A stretch of DNA of 20,510 bases from Myxococcales bacterium (GTDB lineage Bacteria; Myxococcota_A; Polyangia; Palsa-1104): contig JAHFDU010000008.1 of assembly GCA_023248835.1 (NCBI GenBank), positions 3,878 to 24,387 on the forward strand, given 5' to 3'. The notes under the pieces are model-generated. The model ran no database searches, was not told the origin of the DNA, and saw only the letters and a list, made by a program, of their open reading frames with translations. Below are positions 1-6,869 of the stretch, piece by piece. Every line of letters starts with the position of its first letter. Position 1 is the first letter of the stretch. The position numbers were made by a program, and so were the translations under genes.

Positions 1-51
1 GAACAACGGTGAAGACGTCGCGGCCGGAGTCGTATTCTCACACAGTGCCCA

Positions 52-68
52 CAAACGCGAAGCGTTGG
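52..68. repeat. Small imperfect hairpin at the left edge
   Basis: CAAACGC and GCGTTGG face each other around a GAA loop, with one mismatched pair. There is no T-tract, so a rho-independent terminator is not supported; a REP-like element or chance are both possible. The rest of 1-146 shows no gene that I can support. The gene after it has no clear ribosome binding site. Confidence 0.25.
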
Positions 69-146
69 CCATGACAGACAGTCTTTCATCCATTACGCTT
101 CGCTGGACGGGGAAAATTGAGAACCTCCCGTTCGCGACACTGATGA

Positions 147-536
147 ATGTACGCCGTTCAGTTTGATCCAAAAGAGTTGGTCATCCACGTGCGGCTTCGC
201 ATTTGGGGACCAGCGCGCGACTCCGACCTGCTGTTTGTTTTCGACACCGGAACCAAACGGACCGTGGTCGACACCGCCGCCATCGATGCACTTGGCTACG
301 GCGCCAGCATGGGTAACGCGTTGACGACGCTCACCGGCGTCGACGGCAAACAGCAAGGTTACCGACTCAAGGTTGATCGGTTCGATGCCCTTGGAATGTC
401 GCTCGAAGGTTTCAACGTCTTCTGCCATGACTTCGATGAGACGCTTGGCATTGACGGTTTGATCGGCATGGACTTTATTGCTGGCAGAGTGGTCACCATC
501 GACAACGTTCTGGGCCTGCTCAAGGTCGAGTCATAG
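147..536 (+). CDS. Retropepsin-like (clan AA) aspartic protease domain protein
   Basis: The 129-residue product is little more than one retroviral-type aspartic protease domain. The catalytic motif D33-T34-G35 sits in a hydrophobic strand (LLFVFDTGT). It is followed by the typical V-D-x-x-A-x-x-x-LGY stretch and, near the C-terminus, by a hydrophobic-Gly segment (DGLIGMDFI) that matches the second flap-side motif of the family. Single-domain enzymes of this kind dimerise so that each chain gives one catalytic Asp. There is no signal peptide or membrane segment, so a cytoplasmic place is likely. An in-frame TGA at 144-146 lies directly before the ATG, which fixes the earliest possible start. 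No good Shine-Dalgarno is visible. The substrate is unknown. It stands alone and converges on the next, minus-strand gene. Confidence 0.72.
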   Translation: MYAVQFDPKELVIHVRLRIWGPARDSDLLFVFDTGTKRTVVDTAAIDALGYGASMGNALTTLTGVDGKQQGYRLKVDRFDALGMSLEGFNVFCHDFDETLGIDGLIGMDFIAGRVVTIDNVLGLLKVES

Positions 537-618
537 CCCGTCGTCGCACCCAGGAAGGGAAGAAGTTAAGTTGTTAAGACCGTCCCCAAATCCCCCAAAT
601 CCTCCCCGCCACGAGTAC

Positions 619-1044
619 TTAGTCCGAGTTCTGCCACGTCAGAACCGCACGAACTGGGGCATCGAAGCCTTCGAGGGGAGTTTGCTCACTAAGAAACATC
701 TTGGCTAGAATGACATGAATCCACGCCTCTGTAGATTCCTCAGTTCGCGCTCGATCGATGCTGATTCCGGTATACGCGGGGGCATGCTTTTTTAGAATGT
801 TCTCTACAGCATCGGCTTCCTTTGGCAGTAAGCGCCAGCCACCGTTCCCGGTGTAAGCCGGGCTTTGGAAAAACTCATACAATTCGTCGTCACATGCTTC
901 GTAGATGGGTACATAAAAACCCTCGTACTCGGGTTGCAAACAACAATTGCCGCCAACTTGATTGTAGAAAAAAAGGTTCGTTGGCCATTCGATGATCAGG
1001 CCTGGTCCTTGGACGTCGTAAAGGCAAACTCGCTTTCGAGCCAT
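619..1044 (-). CDS. DUF6210-like protein of unknown function
   Basis: The 141-residue soluble protein has no signal peptide or membrane helix. From memory it resembles the DUF6210 family: an N-terminal strand YDVQGPGLIIEW, then an aromatic NQVGGNCCLQPEYEGFYVPI block with a Cys pair and Gly-Gly, and a C-terminal LTWQNSD ending. No function is established for such proteins and none is proposed. The reading frame is richer in A and T than the large gene block to the right (codons such as AAT, TTT, AAA are common), which could mean recent acquisition. The start is an ATG at 1044 with only a weak ribosome binding site. It converges with the protease gene across an 82-base gap and diverges from the L,D-transpeptidase gene. 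Confidence 0.62.
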   Translation of the reverse strand: MARKRVCLYDVQGPGLIIEWPTNLFFYNQVGGNCCLQPEYEGFYVPIYEACDDELYEFFQSPAYTGNGGWRLLPKEADAVENILKKHAPAYTGISIDRARTEESTEAWIHVILAKMFLSEQTPLEGFDAPVRAVLTWQNSD

Positions 1045-1285
1045 CTTATAGACAACAATACTCCACTATCGCACCAATCTCACTGTGGCCGCCCCGACGA
1101 ACGCGATCTCAGACGCTACGTTGTCCTCCTAGTGAGAAATTTTCTCGAGGAGCCGCCGACCTGTAATCCGCTGGTCAGCGACGATCAGACGCACTTCTGG
1201 GCGGTGGGAGTGTACGTGCCGTAAAGCGAGTCGGGTTCACGTCAAAATTCGCTGCAGCACCGATCCTTTGCTAGGCTTTTTCGGC
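1045..1285. other. Divergent intergenic region
   Basis: This 241-base gap separates two divergent genes, so promoters for both should lie here, but I see no convincing -35/-10 pair. A short near-palindrome, GAGAAATTTTCTC, lies at 1134-1146. A plus-strand frame without stops ends at a TAA at 1222-1224 and has GC-rich third positions over its last 20 codons. It could be the tail of a decayed gene, but I recognise no family. Confidence 0.3.
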
Positions 1286-2881
1286 ATGCATCGGCTATTC
1301 GCGATACTCTTGTTTACTTTGATTACCGTCGACGCTCAGGCCAAGCGCCACTTGGTGGTGTTGCCCGGAGTGCCGATGCGACCGGGCGACATCAAGCCCT
1401 ACCTGCCGCCGAAACTTGATCCGGAGCCGCCGCTTGAGCCCACCGAGGTCAAGACGGTTGAGGTGACTTCAGCCGAAGCGGTGATCGAAATGCGACCGTG
1501 GCCTTCGCCGATGGTGGGCAACGCGATAGGCGGCGCGCGCTTGCCGGTACGCGGCGTGGTCAAGGCCACCCGCGGCTGCTCGGGAAAAGTTTGGTACGCG
1601 GTCGAACCGTTCGGATACTTGTGCAGTCGAGAGGCCAAACCGACGACGGAAGCGCCGACCACAACGCCGGTGATTGAGGCGCTGCCTCATTCGCGGCTGC
1701 CGTTTCGCTACGTCATGGTGTTTGTCAAAGACGAAGAGAAGTTGCCGATGTGGACGACGGTGGCGGCGCTCGGCAATGGCGACGAACCGGAACGCCAACT
1801 CAAAAAAGGCGACACCGTGGCAATTCAAAAATCGTTTGAGTACGAGGGCGAGCGCTATTGGATCTCGGTCGAGGGCAAGGTGCTGCCGGCCAAACACACC
1901 GGCATGATGGGCACTGGCAGCGAATGGCACGGCGTTGACCTTGACGACAAGGTTGCGCTGCCGCTCGGTTGGGTGACGCCAGAGAGCACCAAAGCTTACG
2001 CCACGCCTCCGGCAGGCAAGCCGGGGCCAGCGACCGAGCATTTGGAACGGCGGACGCGGTTGTCGATTCTCGACGAGAAAATTGTCGGCAAGACACGCTG
2101 GCTCAAGGTAGTGGTGATAGCGCCGGCGCCGCCACGATCGGTGGGCGCGATCATGGAGGAGGGGGCGAAGAAGAAAGAGCCGCCTACGCCCACGCCCACG
2201 CCCACGGCTGCGAGTGAACTGTGGGTGGATGCGGCGCAGATCAATGAAGCGCGGAAACTGGATCGGCCAGCGACGGTTCCAGCCGAGGTTGAGCAATGGA
2301 TCGACGTTGATCTGGGCGAGCAAGTGTTGGTAGCGTACGAAAAAGATACGCCAGTGTTTGCGACGCTGGTGTCGTCGGGGCGCGCAATTCCGACTCCGAT
2401 GGGAACCTATCCGGTGTGGGCCAAAGTTTCGGCGATCACGATGAAAAATCAGCCCTACGAAGACAAGCCCTACTTCGTCAACAAGGTGCCATGGTCGACT
2501 TTTTTTCAGTGGCACAACGCAATTCACGGCGCTTACTGGCACGATCGGTTTGGCATCTCCAAGAGTCACGGCTGCGTCAATGTGGCGCCGCTCGATGCGC
2601 GTCACATTTTTGAGTGGGTCAAGCCTCCCCTGCCACCGGGATGGACCGGACTCCGGCCGCTTGAGCTGATGAAATCACCGACGGTGGTGGTGCGAAATTC
2701 GCACGCCAAAAAAATGTTTCGCCAAGATCGCCCGGTCGGGCCACCCGATCGAACGCTCGAGGCCGACCGACTAGAAGAGGCAGAAAAACGCCGCGCCGAA
2801 GAGGCGGCCAAGGCAACCCCGGCCACCCAGACCACTTCAGCCCCAGCGCCACCAGGTCCAGCGTCGCCAACCCCTCACTAG
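1286..2881 (+). CDS. Secreted L,D-transpeptidase (YkuD family) with SH3-like N-terminal region
   Basis: The C-terminal half holds a YkuD catalytic domain (about residues 345-455). It shows the active-site signature S427-H-G-C430-V-N-V, with C430 the predicted nucleophile, and an upstream HGAYWH. Such enzymes form 3-3 peptidoglycan cross-links or attach proteins to the wall in the periplasm. Residues 1-19 (MHRLFAILLFTLITVDAQA) form a signal peptide, which is why I take the ATG at 1286 and not the in-frame TTG at 1268. An SH3-like segment (about 55-110, with LPVRG...WYAVEPFGYLCS) and a second beta-rich segment (about 140-230) precede the catalytic domain and probably bind wall polymer. A TPTPTPT linker encoded by ACGCCC-type hexamers comes before the catalytic part. 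The last 70 residues are Ala/Pro/Glu-rich and low in complexity. The 531-residue length is large for the family but fits multidomain myxobacterial forms. Confidence 0.88.
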   Translation: MHRLFAILLFTLITVDAQAKRHLVVLPGVPMRPGDIKPYLPPKLDPEPPLEPTEVKTVEVTSAEAVIEMRPWPSPMVGNAIGGARLPVRGVVKATRGCSGKVWYAVEPFGYLCSREAKPTTEAPTTTPVIEALPHSRLPFRYVMVFVKDEEKLPMWTTVAALGNGDEPERQLKKGDTVAIQKSFEYEGERYWISVEGKVLPAKHTGMMGTGSEWHGVDLDDKVALPLGWVTPESTKAYATPPAGKPGPATEHLERRTRLSILDEKIVGKTRWLKVVVIAPAPPRSVGAIMEEGAKKKEPPTPTPTPTAASELWVDAAQINEARKLDRPATVPAEVEQWIDVDLGEQVLVAYEKDTPVFATLVSSGRAIPTPMGTYPVWAKVSAITMKNQPYEDKPYFVNKVPWSTFFQWHNAIHGAYWHDRFGISKSHGCVNVAPLDARHIFEWVKPPLPPGWTGLRPLELMKSPTVVVRNSHAKKMFRQDRPVGPPDRTLEADRLEEAEKRRAEEAAKATPATQTTSAPAPPGPASPTPH

Positions 2882-2893
2882 ACTGAAATCATG

Positions 2894-3628
2894 TTATTTG
2901 CGCGGCTGGTAGTCGCGCTCGACCAGCGTCACCGCGCCGGCGCGAAAGGTGAAAGTAGGACGCGCGTCGTGCGAGCCCTGCCGCACGTCGATCATCAATC
3001 CGGGCGCGCCCAGCAGCACATGGCGACCGGCGGGAGGCATTCGCCTGCGGCTCTGGTTGTGGTTGGCCTCGCCCATCGGCATGCCGAGGCCGAAGAGCTC
3101 GCTGCGTTCGGTTGCTTCACAGACCAGGCTCCCCGCCGGCAAACGATCGCCGGTGCCGACGCCGACGCAGCGCAGCTCGACGGCGGCTTCGCTTTTTTGC
3201 GCCTTGGCCAGGTCACAGCTGCCCCAGCTGCTCTCATCGAAGCGAAGGGTGGCGACGGTGCCGGTGACCTGCCAGTGCCCGCGGAGCGCCACCAGCCGCA
3301 GCTCCTCGCTGGCGTGACGTTGCCGTTTAGCAGGGTCGGGCTCGTAGTGGTACTGCCCCTCGCTGACGTGGCTCGCATGCGAGCCCAGACAGGCGCGCGC
3401 GCTACCGTCGGCGGCGAGGGTCAAGCGCAAGACGCCGCGCACCCGCTCGTCGATGCGCAGCTCCGTGGTCACGAACTCTTCGAAGCTCATCGCCAGCGAC
3501 ATCGCGTAGTCGCCCGCCACCGGTGGCGAGGGCACCAGCTTGCCGACCACACTGGGCGCGAAGGTGACAGGTGGCGCGACGTCGGCGCGCGCGGACGCGA
3601 CCATACCCAGCAAGATACACGCGCGCAT
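2894..3628 (-). CDS. Secreted protein of unknown function
   Basis: The 244-residue product begins with a short signal peptide (MRACILLGMVASARA, cleavage expected before D16) and has no further membrane segment, so it is probably periplasmic or secreted. The mature part looks beta-rich. Phrases such as GVLRLTLAADGSARACLGSH and GHWQVTGTVATLRFDE resemble the lipocalin-like 'response to dose' strands of small secreted proteins, but I cannot assign a family. Four cysteines are present in the mature part, enough for disulfide bonds. The stop lies 12 bases from the end of the L,D-transpeptidase gene and the two genes converge. A TATGAT box sits about 11 bases before the ATG, close enough to suggest a very short leader if it is a real -10. 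Confidence 0.68.
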   Translation of the reverse strand: MRACILLGMVASARADVAPPVTFAPSVVGKLVPSPPVAGDYAMSLAMSFEEFVTTELRIDERVRGVLRLTLAADGSARACLGSHASHVSEGQYHYEPDPAKRQRHASEELRLVALRGHWQVTGTVATLRFDESSWGSCDLAKAQKSEAAVELRCVGVGTGDRLPAGSLVCEATERSELFGLGMPMGEANHNQSRRRMPPAGRHVLLGAPGLMIDVRQGSHDARPTFTFRAGAVTLVERDYQPRK

Positions 3629-3994
3629 GGCTCAAGTGTATCATACCAAGTCCACTGATCGAGACCGCCGTCGCTGAAAACAATATTGACGATCGGCGAT
3701 CAGAAGATCAACGTGAGGCGATCTCAATCTGCACAATCTTCGGCGGGCATTTTCACGAGCTGGACGGATCCAAAGCAAGTGGAATCGATCAGGGCGGGCC
3801 GACAAAGCTACGCACTGACCCTTCGATAGTACGAATCAGCGCCTGCATCAAACTCTGACGGTCGACAAATTTAAAGGCAACGTTCTTGATCGTCGCCTCT
3901 TGTTAATTGAGGACTGCGTAAACCATGATCGCCCATTTCACGCCTCCAGTGTCGGGAAAGTCGGTTTTCGATGTGTTCTTCAAGCTAGGCCAAC
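3629..3994. other. 366-base gap with possible gene relic
   Basis: No gene is supported here. On the minus strand one frame runs from a TTG at 3983 to a TGA at 3789, interrupted only by a TAA at 3903-3905. Both halves give protein-like sequence (TDFPDTGGVKWAIMVYAVLN, then FKFVDRQSLMQALIRTIEGS). This may be a decayed gene, but I do not recognise the family. The gap also carries whatever promoter serves the secreted-protein gene and the end of the TPR transcript. No hairpin followed by a T-run is visible. Confidence 0.25.
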
Positions 3995-6514
3995 TTACGC
4001 CGGGGCGCGGAGTTTGGCGTCGCCCAGCTCGTCGTCGTCCTCACCTTCGACATCAGGCTCAACCGCTGCTTGCGCGCGCAGCCCCTCGATTCGCTCGGCC
4101 ACACCGCGAAACTCAGCATCACGCTTGAGCACTTTGTCAAAATAGTAAATCGCCTCGCGCGCATCTCCCGCTCGCTCGTACACCTGCCCCAATTCGAAGT
4201 AGAGCGAAAGCGTCTCTGCCTCGGTGATGCCGTCGGCGTACAGGCCCTTTTTTAGTTGGCTCACCGCCTCGGGTAAATCGCCTTTTTGCGCGAGGCAAAG
4301 GCCGATCATCAAATGGCACTGTGCCACCCGCTGGTTTTGCGCCATCACCATTTTGAATTCGCGCACCGCGTCGTCGTACAGGCCCATCTCTCGGTAGGCG
4401 ATTCCAAGATCGTGATGGGTATCGCCATCGTCCTCACCGCGCCCCTCCCCACCGTCGGGAAACAGCGATTTGACCGGAGGCCGGACATTGGCCGTTTCGG
4501 TCGCCCGGTTGATTGGCAACGGTGTTTCTGCCTCTCGCAGCGGCACCGACACGTCAGTTTTGACGTCGGTCGACGCTCGGCCGAACAGACCGCGCAATTT
4601 CGCCGCCACTGGTTCGTTGCCGGGATGGCGACGCTGCAGCCGCTCTAAAATGGTGCGCGCCTCGTCAAACAGCTGCTGGCGCACAAAAAAATCGGCGTCG
4701 TCGAGCTCCTCTTCGAGAGGCAGGTCGCCGAGCTCCGGTAGCGATGTCGGCTCGCCGCGCATCACCACCGGCGGCGCCGTCTTGGTAGGGCGCGGTGATT
4801 TCGAACTCTCTACGCGATCGGTGCGCACGATGAAATCGTCGTCGCGCTCATCCGATCCGAGCAAGGTGCCGAGCGATTGCATGCTATCCACAGGCCCGAT
4901 CTCGACCTCCGCCGCGTCGTCGGTCAGATCTTCCGGCTCGCTTTCGACAGACTTCACCGCTCGCGTCTCGCTCTCCGCCGCTCGTTCGCGCTCGATCACC
5001 AGCGGAATCAGATCGTCTTCTTCTTTGGCCGCCTCCGCCTCCCTTTCTGCGGTGACGATCTCGTACTGGCCAGTGGAAAGCTCGACCGCAACGTCCTCGG
5101 AGAACCCAGCATCCTCGACGGGACGAGCGTCGCCCACCACGCCTAGAGCTTCGCGATCGGTCGGATCGATTTCCAAGATCTCGTGCATGTAGCGCCGCGC
5201 TCGCGGTGCATCCGCACTGTGTGCGAGCGACTTGAGTTCACGGACCGCGTCGTTCGGGCGCCCCACCGTCAAGTACAGCGCCTTGAGCTTTTCGCGCGCC
5301 TCGACGTGACCCGAATCGAGCGCAAACACGCGCTGCAGATGATCGATCGCTTTGGTGTAGAGCTCGTACTTCACGTACACATCGGTTTCACTGAGCAGGC
5401 CAGCGATGAGCTCCTCGGGCCGTCTCGGCGCCGGCGCCGGCGTTGAAACCGTGCGCCGCTGCTGTGGGAGCGGCGGTGCCTGTGACGCCATCACCATCGC
5501 GGGCTTGGCCGGCGTATGGGGGGTCTGCAGCGCCTCGTCGGCATCCTCGACTCCGGTCGACGGTGCGCGCTCAAACTCGGTCTGCGCCGGCGTTGAATGC
5601 GGGCGTGCCGGCGCGCTTGCTCGCCCCGCCAACCCCGCGCGAGCATCCGCATCCTGCGGCGACAACACCAAGACACGACGAAACACCTCGTCGGCGGCGC
5701 GACGATCACCGGAGTCTTGATAAACCCGCGCCTGCTCTTTGAGCACCGTCACCGCCTTTTGTGGCTGCTCGAGTGCGGCAAAGGCATCCGCAAGTAGGCC
5801 GAGTACCTCGGCGTCGTGCGGATCGGCTTTGAAACAAAGTTGCAATTTGGGCAGCGCCCGCCGTGGATCGCTCCTGCCCAGATGGACGCGCGCAATGTCC
5901 TTGGCGAGTGCGCGATTGTCCGGCGTCAGCGTCAGTAGCCGCTCGGCGACTTGCAGATAGCCTTCCCCATTCTTCTGCGCCCGCATCTGCTCAGCGGCGC
6001 GGCCAAACTCGTCGATCGCCTCACGCTGCATCTGCTCTTTGACGTAAACTTCGCCGAGTTTGCGACGGGCGTCGACATTCTCAGGATCGAGTTCGACAAT
6101 TTGTTTCATCGCCGCAAGCGCGTCTTTGGTGCGGCCCTCGGCGGTAAAAAACGCCGCCATCGCCTCGTACTGATCACGCGCGTCGGGAAGCAGACCAAGC
6201 TGTTTGTACAAATCGGCCAATCGCTGGTTGATCTCGACTTGGCGCGGATCAACTTTGAGAATCTGTTTATAGACAGCGACTGCCTTGAGATAAAAACCCT
6301 GTTCCGCGTAGAACTCGGCCACCCGCTGCAGCGTGCTCGCCGCGTCGCTCTTCTTGCCAATCTTCGAGTACAGATCGGCAAGTTTGAGCCACACGCGCAC
6401 GTCTTTGGGATCGTCGGCGACGACCTTCAAGAACTCTTTGATCGCTTTGTCGACCTGGCCCTTTTCGACCAGCTTCTGCGCCTGAGCGATCACTTTTTCT
6501 TTGTTCACAGCCAA
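3995..6514 (-). CDS. Large TPR-repeat protein with acidic linkers
   Basis: The 839-residue soluble protein contains at least three tetratricopeptide blocks. Residues about 1-305 hold tandem repeats (for example KAVAVYKQILKVDPRQ and DALAAMKQIVELDPEN). Residues about 366-465 hold a second set, and residues about 697-815 a third (HHDLGIAYREMGLYDDAVREF). A short TPR-like hairpin lies near 600-645. The linkers are Pro/Ala-rich (about 305-365) and Asp/Glu-rich (about 465-600), so the chain probably forms separate docking modules. No enzyme motif, signal peptide or membrane segment is present, which suggests a cytoplasmic scaffold. The architecture matches large TPR proteins common in myxobacteria, whose role is undefined. 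The start is a TTG preceded at about 10 bases by AGGAG; a GTG two codons later fits less well. A 355-base gap upstream suggests it has its own promoter. Confidence 0.85.
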   Translation of the reverse strand: MAVNKEKVIAQAQKLVEKGQVDKAIKEFLKVVADDPKDVRVWLKLADLYSKIGKKSDAASTLQRVAEFYAEQGFYLKAVAVYKQILKVDPRQVEINQRLADLYKQLGLLPDARDQYEAMAAFFTAEGRTKDALAAMKQIVELDPENVDARRKLGEVYVKEQMQREAIDEFGRAAEQMRAQKNGEGYLQVAERLLTLTPDNRALAKDIARVHLGRSDPRRALPKLQLCFKADPHDAEVLGLLADAFAALEQPQKAVTVLKEQARVYQDSGDRRAADEVFRRVLVLSPQDADARAGLAGRASAPARPHSTPAQTEFERAPSTGVEDADEALQTPHTPAKPAMVMASQAPPLPQQRRTVSTPAPAPRRPEELIAGLLSETDVYVKYELYTKAIDHLQRVFALDSGHVEAREKLKALYLTVGRPNDAVRELKSLAHSADAPRARRYMHEILEIDPTDREALGVVGDARPVEDAGFSEDVAVELSTGQYEIVTAEREAEAAKEEDDLIPLVIERERAAESETRAVKSVESEPEDLTDDAAEVEIGPVDSMQSLGTLLGSDERDDDFIVRTDRVESSKSPRPTKTAPPVVMRGEPTSLPELGDLPLEEELDDADFFVRQQLFDEARTILERLQRRHPGNEPVAAKLRGLFGRASTDVKTDVSVPLREAETPLPINRATETANVRPPVKSLFPDGGEGRGEDDGDTHHDLGIAYREMGLYDDAVREFKMVMAQNQRVAQCHLMIGLCLAQKGDLPEAVSQLKKGLYADGITEAETLSLYFELGQVYERAGDAREAIYYFDKVLKRDAEFRGVAERIEGLRAQAAVEPDVEGEDDDELGDAKLRAPA

Positions 6515-6530
6515 GCGGACAAGGCTCCTA

Positions 6531-6540
6531 GTCTATAGAC
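6531..6540. promoter_or_regulatory. Perfect 10-bp palindrome before the TPR gene
   Basis: GTCTATAGAC is self-complementary and lies just upstream of the AGGAG ribosome binding site of the TPR gene. It could be a regulator half-site pair or contain a -10 box (TATAGA). Such palindromes also arise by chance, and nothing else supports a site here. Confidence 0.25.
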
Positions 6541-6610
6541 AGTCTTACAATTTTATCGGACATGGGCTAAATCGCAACCCTGGCAGGGGCGCCCGACAGT
6601 CCGAGCGCCG

Positions 6611-6638
6611 CCGACAGCCTACAGCTCACAGCCTACAG
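6611..6638. repeat. Heptanucleotide repeat array A (four degenerate copies)
   Basis: On the plus strand the sequence is CCGACAG, CCTACAG, CTCACAG, CCTACAG: four head-to-tail 7-mers, equal to CTGTNRG units on the other strand. The same 7-bp unit recurs upstream of pilQ at 20364-20391 and 20469-20503. The decayed zinc-ribbon frame stops inside this array. Confidence 0.8.
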
Positions 6639-6802
6639 TCCGGAAAGTCATGATGTATGACACCCGAAGCGTGGGCAAAGTTCTCGCGCTGCATGAGCCG
6701 GTTGCACGCCGGGCAGGGAATGTAGCTCGCCTGGGTGTCCGGCGTCGCTCGGCGCACCGGCAGGTCGAGCAGGCCGGCACGAGCACGAGCACGAGCCCCC
6801 AT
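6626..6802 (-). pseudogene. Remnant of a TFIIB-type zinc-ribbon protein
   Basis: A 58-codon frame encodes YIPCPACNRLMQRENFAHAS followed by GVI. This matches the middle of small zf-TFIIB zinc-ribbon proteins, which usually read CPxCxxLMxRxNF...SGVxxDxCxxHGxWFD. Here the Cys pair C30-x-x-C33 is present, but the frame changes to HHDFPDCRL and then a TGA inside the heptanucleotide array, so the expected D-x-C-x-x-HG-x-W-F tail is lost. The beginning is also doubtful: the ATG opens an RARARA stretch made by three CACGAG hexamers (6778-6795 on the plus strand). I read it as a gene broken at both ends. It could still be translated as a short peptide, but a working zinc site is unlikely. Confidence 0.45.
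6778..6795. repeat. Hexamer repeat (CACGAG) x3
   Basis: Three exact CACGAG units in tandem, with a partial GGCACGAG lead-in. They encode alternating Arg-Ala in the zinc-ribbon remnant on the minus strand. Likely slippage within a decayed region. Confidence 0.6.
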
Positions 6803-6869
6803 CGCGTGGCGCGCCCCATTCGATAGACATCCTGTCTCAAGACCTCGGTCTCACGGCAAACAGAGCTTG

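Noticed and set aside
865..1224. Plus-strand frame of 119 codons across the DUF6210-like gene and the divergent gap
   Set aside because: Its first half is antisense to a better supported gene. Only the last 20 codons look coding-like and no family is recognised, so it is noted under the intergenic entry only.
1469..2605. Long open frame (378 codons) antisense to the L,D-transpeptidase gene
   Set aside because: Its product is Arg/His-rich low-complexity sequence without any family motif, whereas the plus strand encodes a signal peptide and the SHGC active site. It is a by-product of GC-rich codons.
2891..3658. Plus-strand frame of 255 codons over the secreted-protein gene
   Set aside because: The minus strand has a signal peptide and a sensible protein; the plus frame is rich in Arg, Ala and His and has no recognisable domain.
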